This document shows, one piece after another, positions 1-6,656 of a stretch of 8,042 bases of DNA (positions within the stretch are counted from its first letter, which is position 1; each line of letters begins with the position of its first letter). The notes beneath the pieces are model-generated. The model saw only the letters and a list, made by a program, of their open reading frames with translations, did not search any database and was not told the DNA's origin. The position numbers and the translations under genes were made by a program. The DNA comes from an uncultured Taibaiella sp. GTDB lineage: Bacteria > Bacteroidota > Bacteroidia > Chitinophagales > Chitinophagaceae. Where the stretch lies: the NCBI GenBank assembly GCA_937871155.1, contig CALMXV010000456.1, positions 1 to 8,042 of the forward strand. The letters run 5' to 3'.

Positions 1-262
1 TCCTTGCCGATAAAAAAAGTATAGGCACATCATTGTGCAACATGCGAATCGTTTCACAAACGGTAATACCATCCATATCCGGCAACATGATATCGAGGAT
101 GATTAAATCAAAATATTCGCTCTTTACCAACTTTAAAACAATAGGCCCATTATCAGCAGTAGTTACCTCATAGCCTTCTAGTTCTAAGTTCAATTTCAAG
201 GCTTCGCGCAAACTCGTTTCATCTTCTACTACCAATACTGAAGCTTTTCTTTCTTTATTCAT
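1..262 (-). CDS. Response regulator, receiver domain (partial, C-terminal part outside window)
   Basis: This is the N-terminal 87 residues of a two-component response regulator, read on the minus strand from ATG at 262 and cut off by the window start. The receiver fold is clear. A hydrophobic beta-1 strand (SVLVVEDE, residues 8-15) carries the acidic pair E13/D14. The phosphoacceptor is D57 in LIILDIMLPDMDG (53-65). The switch residue S85 lies in ILFLSAR (81-87). The conserved lysine and any output domain lie beyond the edge. The LPDMDG and LSAR wording is common in OmpR/PhoB-type regulators, so a winged-helix DNA-binding output is likely, but that is inference. A partner histidine kinase is not visible. 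The gene is divergent from the lipoprotein gene, with about 220 bp between them. No good ribosome binding site is visible, as is common in Bacteroidota. Confidence 0.93.
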   Translation of the reverse strand, partial: MNKERKASVLVVEDETSLREALKLNLELEGYEVTTADNGPIVLKLVKSEYFDLIILDIMLPDMDGITVCETIRMLHNDVPILFLSAR

Positions 263-431
263 CTTTGAATTTTATGGAGGGTAAAATCATAAACTATAAC
301 AGCCTATTGCTGACAGCTATGATTAAAATAAATCCATTGCATATTAGCCATAATTAACGTGGCAAGTTCAGTTTAATCCATACTATTTTTAAAAAACCCA
401 GCAGAAAATCTAAAAATTCCGTCTTATGTAA

Positions 432-439
432 TATATTTA
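432..439 (+). promoter_or_regulatory. Possible -7 box for the lipoprotein gene
   Basis: TATATTTA matches the Bacteroidota -7 consensus TAnnTTTG except for the last base. It lies 47 nt before the ATG at 487. No TTG at a good -33 distance is visible, so this is a weak call. The rest of the divergent spacer (263-486) is AT-rich. I saw no convincing gene, operator or long inverted repeat in it, and no good -7 box facing the response regulator. Confidence 0.25.
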
Positions 440-486
440 AGCGAAAATTTTAAAAAGCTATACTAAATCAGGTGAAACTATTTCGC

Positions 487-1500
487 ATGAAAAGACATAC
501 TTTACTCCATACTCTTACTATTGCTGCCTTGATGAGCACAACCATCCTAAGTTGTAAAAAGGAGAATGGAATTGATAATGAAACCGTCATTAAAAAGCCT
601 TATGGCTTATATATCACTAGTGAAAAAGGCGAACTTTTAAATACCAACGATGGGGACAACTATACCACCGTCTTCCCCGTTGATGGTTATGCTACTCGTT
701 CTTTGGTTACTAGCAGCAAAGGAATTGTTTGGCTAAAGGCCAATTTATTTGTGAGTTTAAATAACGGAAAGAATTTCAATCCTAAATTAACAGTTTCAAT
801 ACCACCAACACCAGGCACCCCTTGGCAAACTATCTTGCTAAGTGCATTAGACCAAGATAGAATATATGCGGCTAGTACCTTAAACAAAGGAATTTATTAT
901 TCGGATAATAATGGAGATACTTGGTCAGAAGATGCAGCTTGGGATAACTCATTAATTGGCGGAGGAATTAATTCTTTTACACAACTTAAGAATGGAGTTA
1001 TCTATGCTCATGCAGATAAGGACGATTCTTTGTACAGAAAAAATGATAAAAACAGCAATTGGACTTGGGTGCAACAAACTACTCCACTTGCAGGAACAGG
1101 TACTTATTACATCAACCATTTTGACAATACCCTTGTTGCTACAGACGTAACTGGTGCTAATGGAGTTTACTATAGTAACGATGGCCAAAATTGGAATAAA
1201 TATAACGGACTACCTACCAGAAAGCTTTATAGTACAAACGCTCCTTTCGATCAAGTCCTATTAGTAGGTACCGACTCGATGGGCATTTATCGTTTACAAT
1301 CCGGACAGTTTGTAGCCTCTAACAATGGTATGCCTATCAATGCAACCGTGTTTGGCATTATCGGAAAGGATAACGTTTATAAAAATGGTGCGCGTAAACA
1401 ATTTATCTATGCAGCTACCGACCAAGGCCTTTATCGTAGTGAAGACTTAGGACAGAATTGGGTGATGGTGAAAACCGGTAATTATAGAAGCGTTTATTAG
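487..1500 (+). CDS. Lipoprotein with Asp-box (BNR/sialidase-like) beta-propeller
   Basis: This is a predicted lipid-anchored protein of 337 residues. From the ATG at 487 it starts MKRHTLLH, followed by a hydrophobic stretch and a lipobox ILSC with C23 as the lipidated cysteine. An in-frame GTG at 472 would add five residues. I prefer the ATG because it gives a standard short signal peptide. After C23 come K-K-E-N, resembling the lysine/acidic signals that send Bacteroidota lipoproteins to the cell surface (inference). The mature part carries five clear Asp-box motifs (S-x-D-x-G-x-x-W type) at about 52-59, 90-97, 139-146 (SDNNGDTW), 230-236 (SNDGQNW) and 318-325 (SEDLGQNW). Two degenerate copies lie near 184-192 and 270-275. 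This is typical of WD40/YVTN/BNR-like propellers. No sialidase catalytic set (Arg triad, Tyr/Glu pair) is evident, so I call a fold rather than an enzyme. Substrate and partner are unknown. A strong terminator follows. Confidence 0.85.
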   Translation: MKRHTLLHTLTIAALMSTTILSCKKENGIDNETVIKKPYGLYITSEKGELLNTNDGDNYTTVFPVDGYATRSLVTSSKGIVWLKANLFVSLNNGKNFNPKLTVSIPPTPGTPWQTILLSALDQDRIYAASTLNKGIYYSDNNGDTWSEDAAWDNSLIGGGINSFTQLKNGVIYAHADKDDSLYRKNDKNSNWTWVQQTTPLAGTGTYYINHFDNTLVATDVTGANGVYYSNDGQNWNKYNGLPTRKLYSTNAPFDQVLLVGTDSMGIYRLQSGQFVASNNGMPINATVFGIIGKDNVYKNGARKQFIYAATDQGLYRSEDLGQNWVMVKTGNYRSVY

Positions 1501-1522
1501 TAACTACATTTCAATGATATCT

Positions 1523-1558
1523 TAAAGGCTATCTCTTTCTGAGGTAGCCTTTATCTTT
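1523..1558 (+). terminator. Hairpin terminator after the lipoprotein gene
   Basis: The arms AAAGGCTATCTC (1524-1535) and GAGGTAGCCTTT (1541-1552) pair over 12 bp with one G-U, extended by a T-A pair at 1523/1553. The loop is TTTCT, and a T-rich run (TCTTT) follows. It begins 23 nt after the stop codon. It sits between convergent genes and may also stop transcription arriving from the minus strand, although the U tract on that side is poor. Confidence 0.8.
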
Positions 1559-1626
1559 TAATAGCATTGATGGTAAATCAAATAACAATAAGGTGCTTTA
1601 ATCGCTAAGGTGCTATTAATTTTACT

Positions 1627-2616
1627 TTACTGAAGCTCGGTAGAAAAGTAGTTGTACTCTTCTTGCAAATCAAGAAAAGGATATGCTTCCTTTAGCTTTT
1701 GGACTTTTAAAGTATAGGTCTTCAAAAAATCTTGATGGGCTTGAGTATTGGGGAAACGAGTACGATGATTTTTAGCAGTTTGGATTTCTTTTACTTGTTC
1801 CATTATCCCCTGCGTTTTATCCGTCATATATACATGTACAAACTGCTCCCACACATATTGTGTAGCCATATAGTTAGGGTGTACAAAATCGATATCATAA
1901 AATCGATAATCACGAAGGATATCAATAACTAATTCATAAGCTGGAAAATAAAGAATATCCTTATTGGACTCGCAGAGTTGATGAACTGCTTCTAGTAAGC
2001 GAGCCTTACTTCTGTTATTAGCTACTACTCCATCTCGTATATGCCGCACCGGACTAATGGTGAAGATAAACTGAACCTCAGGATTGACCCTACGTATATT
2101 CTCTAACGAAAGTTGTAGCCGGTTGACGATAGTATCAATGTCTAAAAGTTTTTTCTCAAACCACTGACTAGGCGCCCGATGGTTGTTTGCAACAGGTGTT
2201 TGGCTTTCTTTTAAATAATATTGAAAAGAAGAACCTAAAGTGATGATAAGAAAATTAGCTTTTCGAATACTACGATAAGCCACTTCTAAAGCCTGATTCA
2301 TGTTTGATAAAGCCGAGGAGGCATCAACATGTGAAAATCGAGTATGATGTGACCAGCTATTCCATAATTCATTTAGATAAAACAAATCTTCTTTCACATA
2401 AGGGGCTCCGCTAATATATCGTTCTAAGCATTCAGCCACACTCAAAGGATTGAATAAAATGCCATGTGGATTCGAACAAACCTGAAACTTATGCTGCTGA
2501 AGCCGTTCACATATATGTTCTGTAAAGCAAGAACCGATAAGGAAAACAGGCGATGTGTATTCAATAGAATTAGGATTAGGCTTTAGCGAAAGTTGTAAGG
2601 AAAATTCCGACATCAT
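1627..2616 (-). CDS. GSCFA domain-containing protein (SGNH-hydrolase-like)
   Basis: This 329-residue protein belongs to the GSCFA family, which is named after a motif seen here as GSCF at 28-31 (VFLIGSCFTEHICERL). The family is placed in the SGNH/GDSL hydrolase clan, but its substrate is not established. Further conserved-looking blocks are SNPHGILFNP (48-57), a strand ending in a turn, FLIITLGSS (122-130), N144-N145-H146, FTISPVRHIRDG (185-196), and DFVHPN (243-248). The last resembles the C-terminal Asp-x-x-His block of SGNH enzymes. There is no signal peptide or membrane segment, so the protein is probably cytoplasmic. The length fits the family. Two ATGs open the frame (2616 and 2613). 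The first is chosen because a perfect -7 box ends 4 nt upstream of it. The gene is divergent from the PpiD-like gene and convergent with the lipoprotein gene. I assign the family with confidence but no reaction. Confidence 0.9.
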   Translation of the reverse strand: MMSEFSLQLSLKPNPNSIEYTSPVFLIGSCFTEHICERLQQHKFQVCSNPHGILFNPLSVAECLERYISGAPYVKEDLFYLNELWNSWSHHTRFSHVDASSALSNMNQALEVAYRSIRKANFLIITLGSSFQYYLKESQTPVANNHRAPSQWFEKKLLDIDTIVNRLQLSLENIRRVNPEVQFIFTISPVRHIRDGVVANNRSKARLLEAVHQLCESNKDILYFPAYELVIDILRDYRFYDIDFVHPNYMATQYVWEQFVHVYMTDKTQGIMEQVKEIQTAKNHRTRFPNTQAHQDFLKTYTLKVQKLKEAYPFLDLQEEYNYFSTELQ

Positions 2617-2620
2617 TTTT

Positions 2621-2628
2621 CAAAACTA
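2621..2628 (-). promoter_or_regulatory. -7 promoter box for the GSCFA gene
   Basis: On the minus strand TAGTTTTG is a perfect TAnnTTTG box. It ends 4 nt before the first ATG (2616), so transcription would begin at or within a few bases of the start codon. No clear TTG at the usual -33 distance is seen. Confidence 0.55.
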
Positions 2629-2737
2629 CAATATAGCAGGAAGAATTACTGGTTCGGAATTGAAGGTATTCATAGGTAAAATTTCATAATTATCGGATGA
2701 GCGCGGTTTTTGTAGCGGTTATTGTCAAAATTTCTTA

Positions 2738-2745
2738 TAAATTTG
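2738..2745 (+). promoter_or_regulatory. -7 promoter box for the PpiD-like gene
   Basis: TAAATTTG is a perfect Bacteroidota -7 box. TTG triplets lie 13 nt (2722-2724) and 25 nt (2710-2712) upstream. Neither is at the preferred spacing, so the -33 element is uncertain. The box lies inside the upstream extension of the reading frame (from 2697), which supports the downstream start at 2787 and a leader of roughly 35-40 nt. Confidence 0.55.
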
Positions 2746-2786
2746 CGCTCCTTGAAATTAATATAATAAAACAAACAAGTACTGCA

Positions 2787-4937
2787 ATGTCTGTAATACA
2801 AAGTCTGAGAACGAAGTACGCTAAACTAGTCGGTTTCATTATCGCTATTTCCTTAGTGGGCTTCTTGTTGATGGATGCCGGAGATAACATCAAAAAGATA
2901 TTTACCGGAAACGATTATATCGCAAAAGTGAATGGAGATGAAATCGACCCTAAAGAATATTCTATCCGTATCAACGAATTAGAAACCCTTTATGCAACTA
3001 TGGGAAACAACAATTTGGATGAAAACACCAAAGCACAAATTCATACACAAGTATTGAACGAAATGCTTTTCGAAAAAGTGGTAGCTAGCCAAATGGATGA
3101 CCTGGGTTTGACCTTAACCAAAGAAGAATCTAAAGAGTTGATCAGTGGTGCAAATCCGCATCCTTTAGTGATGCAGTTTCCTTATTTCAAAAATCCTGAA
3201 ACCGGTCAGTTTGACCCACAAGCTTTGATGGCTTTTGAACAAAAGAAAATTGATACTAAAAACCCTCAAGCTGCCAAAGCATTGGAACAATGGGACATGA
3301 TGAAGAACTATATCCGCCGTCAAGCATTGATTCAAAAATATAGTGCGTTAGTGTCTGGTGGCATTGGAAGTCCTAAGTTTTTGTCTGATATCATGACAAA
3401 AGACATGAACCAAATGGCAAACATCCGCTATGTAAAAGTGCCATTTACTTCTATTAATGATAATGAAGTAAAAGTAACTGATGCTGACTTGAATGATTAT
3501 ATTAAAAAACACGCTGCTCAATACAGAATTGATGACCCTACCAGAAGTATGGATTATGTAGCTTTTGATATCGTTCCTTCAAAAGACGATACTACCGCAG
3601 TATTTTCAGCCATCAGCAATTTGAAAAATGAATTTGCAACAACTACTGATGATGAAAACTTTGTAAATCGTAATTCTGAAGAACATTTTACAGGAGGATA
3701 TGTTAGTAAGAAAACTTTCATGTCACAGTTTGCAGATTCAATTTTAAACAAACCTGTAGGTTCAGTATATGGCCCTTATTTCGAAAATGGAAGCTATAAA
3801 TTGACAAAAGTATTAGACAGAACTACCTTACCCGATTCTGTAAAAGTTCGTCACATATTGGTAAAAACAAAAGACAGAGGTAATGAAGTACTTAGCGATT
3901 CTTTAGCTAAGAAGAAAATTGACAGTGTTGAATTGGCAGCAAAATCAGGTGCAGATTTCAATCAACTTGTGACTGTTTACTCGGATGATGATGGAAGTAA
4001 AAAAACAGCCGGTGAATATGAATTTACCTTAGCACAACGTCCTCAACTTTCAAAAGAATTTGGTGACTTTATCTTTGAAGGAGCCGCCGGTGGTAAGAAG
4101 GTGGTAAAAGTAGATAATGATAACTATTCAGGATATCACTATATAGAAATCATTAATCAAAAAGGAATGGGTTCCGTTGAAAAATTAGCAACCATTACAA
4201 AGCCATTGTTTGCAAGCCCTGAAACGGAAAATGCTATTTATTCAAAAGCTAACGAATTTGCCGGTAGAAATACTACTGCTAAAGCTTTCGATGAAACCAT
4301 TAAAAAGCAAAACCTAAATAAATTAGTTGCAGATAATGTGAAAGTAAACGACTTTATGATTCCTGGAATCGGATCCTCTCGCGAAGTGATTCGTTGGATG
4401 TATGATGCTAAGAAAGACGATATCTCAAGTGTATTTAATCTGGATGGCAGATACATCATTGGTAAGCTTACCGCTATTCGCGACAAAGGATTGATGCAAG
4501 TGGATGAAAGTAATCGCCCAATGTTGGAAGCACAAGTTAAAGCAGAAAAGAAAGCCGCATTGATAGCGAATAAATATAAAGGTCAAAATGTAGATGCCAT
4601 AGCACAAGCCACAGCACTAATGGTACAAACTGCAGATTCTATTAACGCATCTAGTACCTACTTACCGAACCTTGGTTACGAACCTAAAGTGGTGGGCTAT
4701 ACTTTCTTTGACGGGTTCAAACCCAATACTACCTCACCGGGTATTAGAGGTAATGATGGTGTTATCTTTATGTCATTAGTGAGTAGAGAGGTTAGTAATG
4801 CCGCTCCTGATGCAAACCAGGTTATGCAACAGATGATGATGCAAAACATGCAGTTGAAAAATAGTGTTGGCGGTATGTTGCAACAAACATTATTACGCTC
4901 AGCTGATATTAAGTATAGTGCAAAGAATCTTTATTAA
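2787..4937 (+). CDS. ppiD: Membrane-anchored peptidyl-prolyl isomerase / SurA-N domain chaperone (PpiD-like)
   Basis: This is a 716-residue envelope folding factor that would act on proteins crossing or leaving the inner membrane. Its start MSVIQSLRTKYAKLVG and the following helix (about 14-31, VGFIIAISLVGFLLMDAG) form one N-terminal membrane anchor, with the rest periplasmic. Residues about 40-205 form the SurA-N-type chaperone region. A canonical parvulin (PPIC) domain spans about 352-457, with VRHILVK (H356), the YSDDDGSKK turn (398-406) and GYHYIEI (H451). Weaker parvulin-like modules flank it at about 254-345 and 465-565. The C-terminus is rich in Met and Gln (678-700). The frame is open back to 2697, but those 30 residues contain the promoter and look unlike the family, so I use the ATG at 2787. 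PpiD is the best architectural match. Activity of the middle domain is likely but unproven. A terminator follows at 4962. Confidence 0.9.
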   Translation: MSVIQSLRTKYAKLVGFIIAISLVGFLLMDAGDNIKKIFTGNDYIAKVNGDEIDPKEYSIRINELETLYATMGNNNLDENTKAQIHTQVLNEMLFEKVVASQMDDLGLTLTKEESKELISGANPHPLVMQFPYFKNPETGQFDPQALMAFEQKKIDTKNPQAAKALEQWDMMKNYIRRQALIQKYSALVSGGIGSPKFLSDIMTKDMNQMANIRYVKVPFTSINDNEVKVTDADLNDYIKKHAAQYRIDDPTRSMDYVAFDIVPSKDDTTAVFSAISNLKNEFATTTDDENFVNRNSEEHFTGGYVSKKTFMSQFADSILNKPVGSVYGPYFENGSYKLTKVLDRTTLPDSVKVRHILVKTKDRGNEVLSDSLAKKKIDSVELAAKSGADFNQLVTVYSDDDGSKKTAGEYEFTLAQRPQLSKEFGDFIFEGAAGGKKVVKVDNDNYSGYHYIEIINQKGMGSVEKLATITKPLFASPETENAIYSKANEFAGRNTTAKAFDETIKKQNLNKLVADNVKVNDFMIPGIGSSREVIRWMYDAKKDDISSVFNLDGRYIIGKLTAIRDKGLMQVDESNRPMLEAQVKAEKKAALIANKYKGQNVDAIAQATALMVQTADSINASSTYLPNLGYEPKVVGYTFFDGFKPNTTSPGIRGNDGVIFMSLVSREVSNAAPDANQVMQQMMMQNMQLKNSVGGMLQQTLLRSADIKYSAKNLY

Positions 4938-4961
4938 AGGTTTTTTTAAATAAATATTGAG

Positions 4962-4989
4962 AAAGCTAGCCTTTATGGTTAGCTTTTTT
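4962..4989 (+). terminator. Terminator after the PpiD-like gene
   Basis: AAAGCTAGCC (4962-4971) and GGTTAGCTTT (4977-4986) pair over 10 bp with one G-U around the loop TTTAT. T residues then run on to 4989. It starts 24 nt after the stop codon and separates the isomerase from ssrA. A T7 run at 4941-4947 just after the stop has no hairpin before it. Confidence 0.85.
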
Positions 4990-4994
4990 AATTG

Positions 4995-5002
4995 TAGTTT
5001 TG
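4995..5002 (+). promoter_or_regulatory. -7 promoter box for ssrA
   Basis: TAGTTTTG is a perfect TAnnTTTG box directly after the upstream terminator and 31 nt before the mature tmRNA 5' end. The tmRNA would therefore be made with a short 5' leader (roughly 25 nt) to be removed, presumably by RNase P. No well-spaced -33 TTG is visible. Confidence 0.5.
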
Positions 5003-5033
5003 CCATCGTTCTTTGAAAGCCTATTTCAAAATT

Positions 5034-5400
5034 GGGGTCGACTGGTTTTGACAGCATAGGGCAGGGTAAGTAAGCATGTCGTGACTTGTTTCGTTAGCAC
5101 GTAAATCAGAACATTCAACAATTCAAATGGCAATACTTCGTATGCCATGGCTGCATAATCAGTGATTAAGTAGTCATTAGGGCCGCCGAGCAGGCCGGTC
5201 TGTAGCCGAGCTCCGCCGCCGACTCAAACTAATACAGAATGCTGCTGCAATAGGCTGTGCTTGTAGCAAAAGACCATACAGCTAAGTGATACTTTGGTTC
5301 GTCTAATTCCTGAGTGTTACCGACAATCAATATTAGAATACACATGTAGAAAGCTTATTGGGCATATGTTTGGACGCGGGTTCGACTCCCGCCGGCTCCA
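5034..5400 (+). ncRNA. ssrA: Transfer-messenger RNA (tmRNA, SsrA)
   Basis: This is the ribosome-rescue RNA that releases stalled ribosomes and tags the nascent protein for proteolysis, working with SmpB. The tRNA-like part is explicit. The acceptor arm GGGGTCG (5034-5040) pairs with CGGCTCC (5393-5399), with discriminator A5400. The T arm is GCGGG (5376-5380) and CCCGC (5388-5392) around the loop TTCGACT. The bases after A5400 are CAA, so the 3' CCA is not encoded and must be added. A long-range helix pairs AGTAAGC (5069-5075) with GCTTATT (5353-5359) and ATGT (5076-5079) with ACAT (5342-5345). The tag frame starts at 5129. The remainder holds the pseudoknot region, including an unusually GC-rich block at 5180-5223. 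It has its own promoter and terminator. The length of about 367 nt is normal for a one-piece tmRNA. Confidence 0.97.
5129..5158 (+). other. tmRNA tag-peptide reading frame (GNTSYAMAA)
   Basis: The frame GGC-AAT-ACT-TCG-TAT-GCC-ATG-GCT-GCA-TAA encodes GNTSYAMAA. The YAMAA end matches the YA(L/M)AA degron that ClpXP-type proteases recognise, and Gly as first tag residue is typical of Bacteroidota. The exact resume codon (GGC at 5129) is inferred from this pattern. A second in-frame stop (TAG) lies four codons after the TAA. Confidence 0.85.
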
Positions 5401-5406
5401 CAATTT

Positions 5407-5441
5407 AGAGGTATAGCATCCGCATCGCTATACCTCTTTTT
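5407..5441 (+). terminator. Rho-independent terminator of ssrA
   Basis: AGAGGTATAGC (5407-5417) pairs perfectly over 11 bp with GCTATACCTCT (5427-5437), with a 9-nt loop and a T run to 5441. It begins 7 nt after the mature tmRNA 3' end. It is the strongest terminator in the window. The spacer from 5442 to 5520 before the galE promoter shows nothing else. Confidence 0.92.
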
Positions 5442-5520
5442 ATTGATATAGTTTTGTTCACATTCTTTTCTTAATTTAAAGTTCTCTCCAGCTCTTTTCT
5501 CATAAACTCTTAACTGTCCT

Positions 5521-5528
5521 TATATTTG
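5521..5528 (+). promoter_or_regulatory. -7 promoter box for galE
   Basis: TATATTTG is a perfect TAnnTTTG box that ends 4 nt before the galE ATG (5533). The transcript is predicted to be leaderless or to have only a few untranslated bases. No TTG is visible at a good -33 spacing. Confidence 0.6.
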
Positions 5529-5532
5529 CACC

Positions 5533-6573
5533 ATGAAGAAAATATTGGTAACCGGTGGTTGTGGTTATATTGGTGGGCATACAATTGTAGATTTGATAGA
5601 CAACGGATTTGAGGTTATTTCTGTAGATGACCTTTCAAAAGGCTCACTAAGAATGTTACATGGTATAGAACAAATTTTAGGTCGCTCTATTAAAAATTAC
5701 AAGGTCAATCTTTGTAATCTGGAAGACACCCAAGCCATTTTCATGGAGAATCCGGATATCGTTGGTATCATTCATTTTGCAGCTTACAAGTCGGTTCCGG
5801 AATCCGTAAATCAACCGCTTAAGTATTATCGTAATAATATTGACTCCTTGGTGAATGTATTGCAATGTGCTAAAGAATACGGAGTGCATCACTTTGTGTT
5901 TTCTTCATCTTGTTCCGTATATGGCAATCCGGATACACTTCCTGTAGATGAGCAAGCGGTTTTAAAAGAAGCCGAATCGCCATATGCAAGAACCAAACAA
6001 ATGGGTGAAGCTATATGTAATGATTTTTGTAAAACCACTGCAAATTTTAATACGGTATTACTTCGATATTTTAATCCTGTCGGAGCACATTCTACTACCG
6101 CAATTGGAGAACTTCAGGAGGCACCAGAAAATTTGGTGCCGGTAATTACACAAACAGCTATAGGCAAACGGCCATCTATGAATGTATTTGGTACCGATTA
6201 TGATACCCGTGATGGATCTTGCATTCGCGATTATATACACGTAATGGATATCGCTAATGCTCACACCAAAGCCATACAATTCATGATAGCATCGAAACAA
6301 AAAATAGTCTCTGAAATTTTTAACTTGGGCAGTGGCAAGGGCGTTACCGTATTGGAGTTAATCGATGCCTTTGAAAAAACCTCCGGACAAAAATTAAATT
6401 ATTCCAAGTCAGACAGAAGACCTGGTGATGTAATAGCAGTCTATGCCAATAATGATAAAGCAAAATCGCTATTAGGTTGGGAAACAAAATATAACCTAGA
6501 AGCTATGATGGATACCGCATGGCGATGGGAAGTAACCTTGAAAAAAGAAAAAGATCGTATTCAATTAAATTAA
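5533..6573 (+). CDS. galE: UDP-glucose 4-epimerase
   Basis: This 346-residue enzyme interconverts UDP-glucose and UDP-galactose in the cytoplasm, using tightly bound NAD. It belongs to the extended short-chain dehydrogenase family. The Rossmann motif is GGCGYIGGH (8-16, Gly at 8, 11 and 14), and D32/D33 at the end of the second strand suit NAD. The catalytic set is S126 in FSSSCSVYGNP and Y151/K155 in SPYARTKQMGEA. Other GalE signatures are HFAAYKSVPES (81-91), RYFNPVGAH (178-186), IRDYIHVMDIANAH (231-244), FNLGSGKG (263-270) and RRPGDV (295-300). Length matches the family. It stands alone between its own promoter and a terminator, with no Leloir-pathway neighbours. It therefore more likely serves surface-polysaccharide precursor supply than galactose catabolism, although that is inference. 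UDP-GlcNAc use cannot be excluded. Confidence 0.95.
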   Translation: MKKILVTGGCGYIGGHTIVDLIDNGFEVISVDDLSKGSLRMLHGIEQILGRSIKNYKVNLCNLEDTQAIFMENPDIVGIIHFAAYKSVPESVNQPLKYYRNNIDSLVNVLQCAKEYGVHHFVFSSSCSVYGNPDTLPVDEQAVLKEAESPYARTKQMGEAICNDFCKTTANFNTVLLRYFNPVGAHSTTAIGELQEAPENLVPVITQTAIGKRPSMNVFGTDYDTRDGSCIRDYIHVMDIANAHTKAIQFMIASKQKIVSEIFNLGSGKGVTVLELIDAFEKTSGQKLNYSKSDRRPGDVIAVYANNDKAKSLLGWETKYNLEAMMDTAWRWEVTLKKEKDRIQLN

Positions 6574-6624
6574 TCAAGGCATAAAAAACAGTACTTTTTT
6601 TTCAAATCGTTCTCTATAATAATG

Positions 6625-6656
6625 ATGCTTACTCCTAGTTTGGGTAAGCATTTTTT
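6625..6656 (+). terminator. Terminator of galE, overlapping the pyrD 3' end
   Basis: ATGCTTACTC (6625-6634) pairs with GGGTAAGCAT (6642-6651) over 10 bp including one G-U, with a 7-nt loop, followed by a T run at 6652-6656. The T run overlaps the stop codon of the convergent pyrD (6655-6657). Transcripts of pyrD would contain the same hairpin just after their stop codon, but with a poorer U tract. The galE-hairpin spacer (6574-6624) holds only short A and T runs. Confidence 0.82.

Noticed and set aside
301..313. Small inverted repeat CAGC-CTATT-GCTG in the divergent spacer as an operator
   Set aside because: Arms of 4 bp are expected by chance and do not overlap a convincing promoter.
472..486. 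GTG at 472 as the start of the lipoprotein
   Set aside because: It adds MKLFR before a standard signal peptide that starts at ATG 487, with no better ribosome binding site. It cannot be fully excluded.
687..4607. Several short open frames of 60-82 codons opposite or overlapping the lipoprotein, GSCFA and isomerase genes (for example 952-1188 minus, 1732-1932 plus, 3554-3751 minus, 4238-4486 minus)
   Set aside because: They lie wholly within well-supported genes in other frames, show no family motif, and have no promoter box of their own. They are shadows of the real coding sequences.
4938..5033. Possible attachment site or island boundary next to ssrA
   Set aside because: tmRNA genes are frequent integration sites, but there is no integrase nearby, no direct repeat of the ssrA 3' end in the window, and downstream galE looks like native sequence.
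5398..5400. Reading CCA at 5398-5400 as an encoded tmRNA 3' CCA
   Set aside because: The two C bases pair with G5034 and G5035 in the 7-bp acceptor stem and the A is the discriminator. The following bases CAA are not CCA.
5677..6300. Minus-strand open frames inside galE (5677-5892 and 6058-6300)
   Set aside because: The plus strand is a full-length canonical GalE. The antisense translations are Cys/Ile-rich with no recognisable domain.
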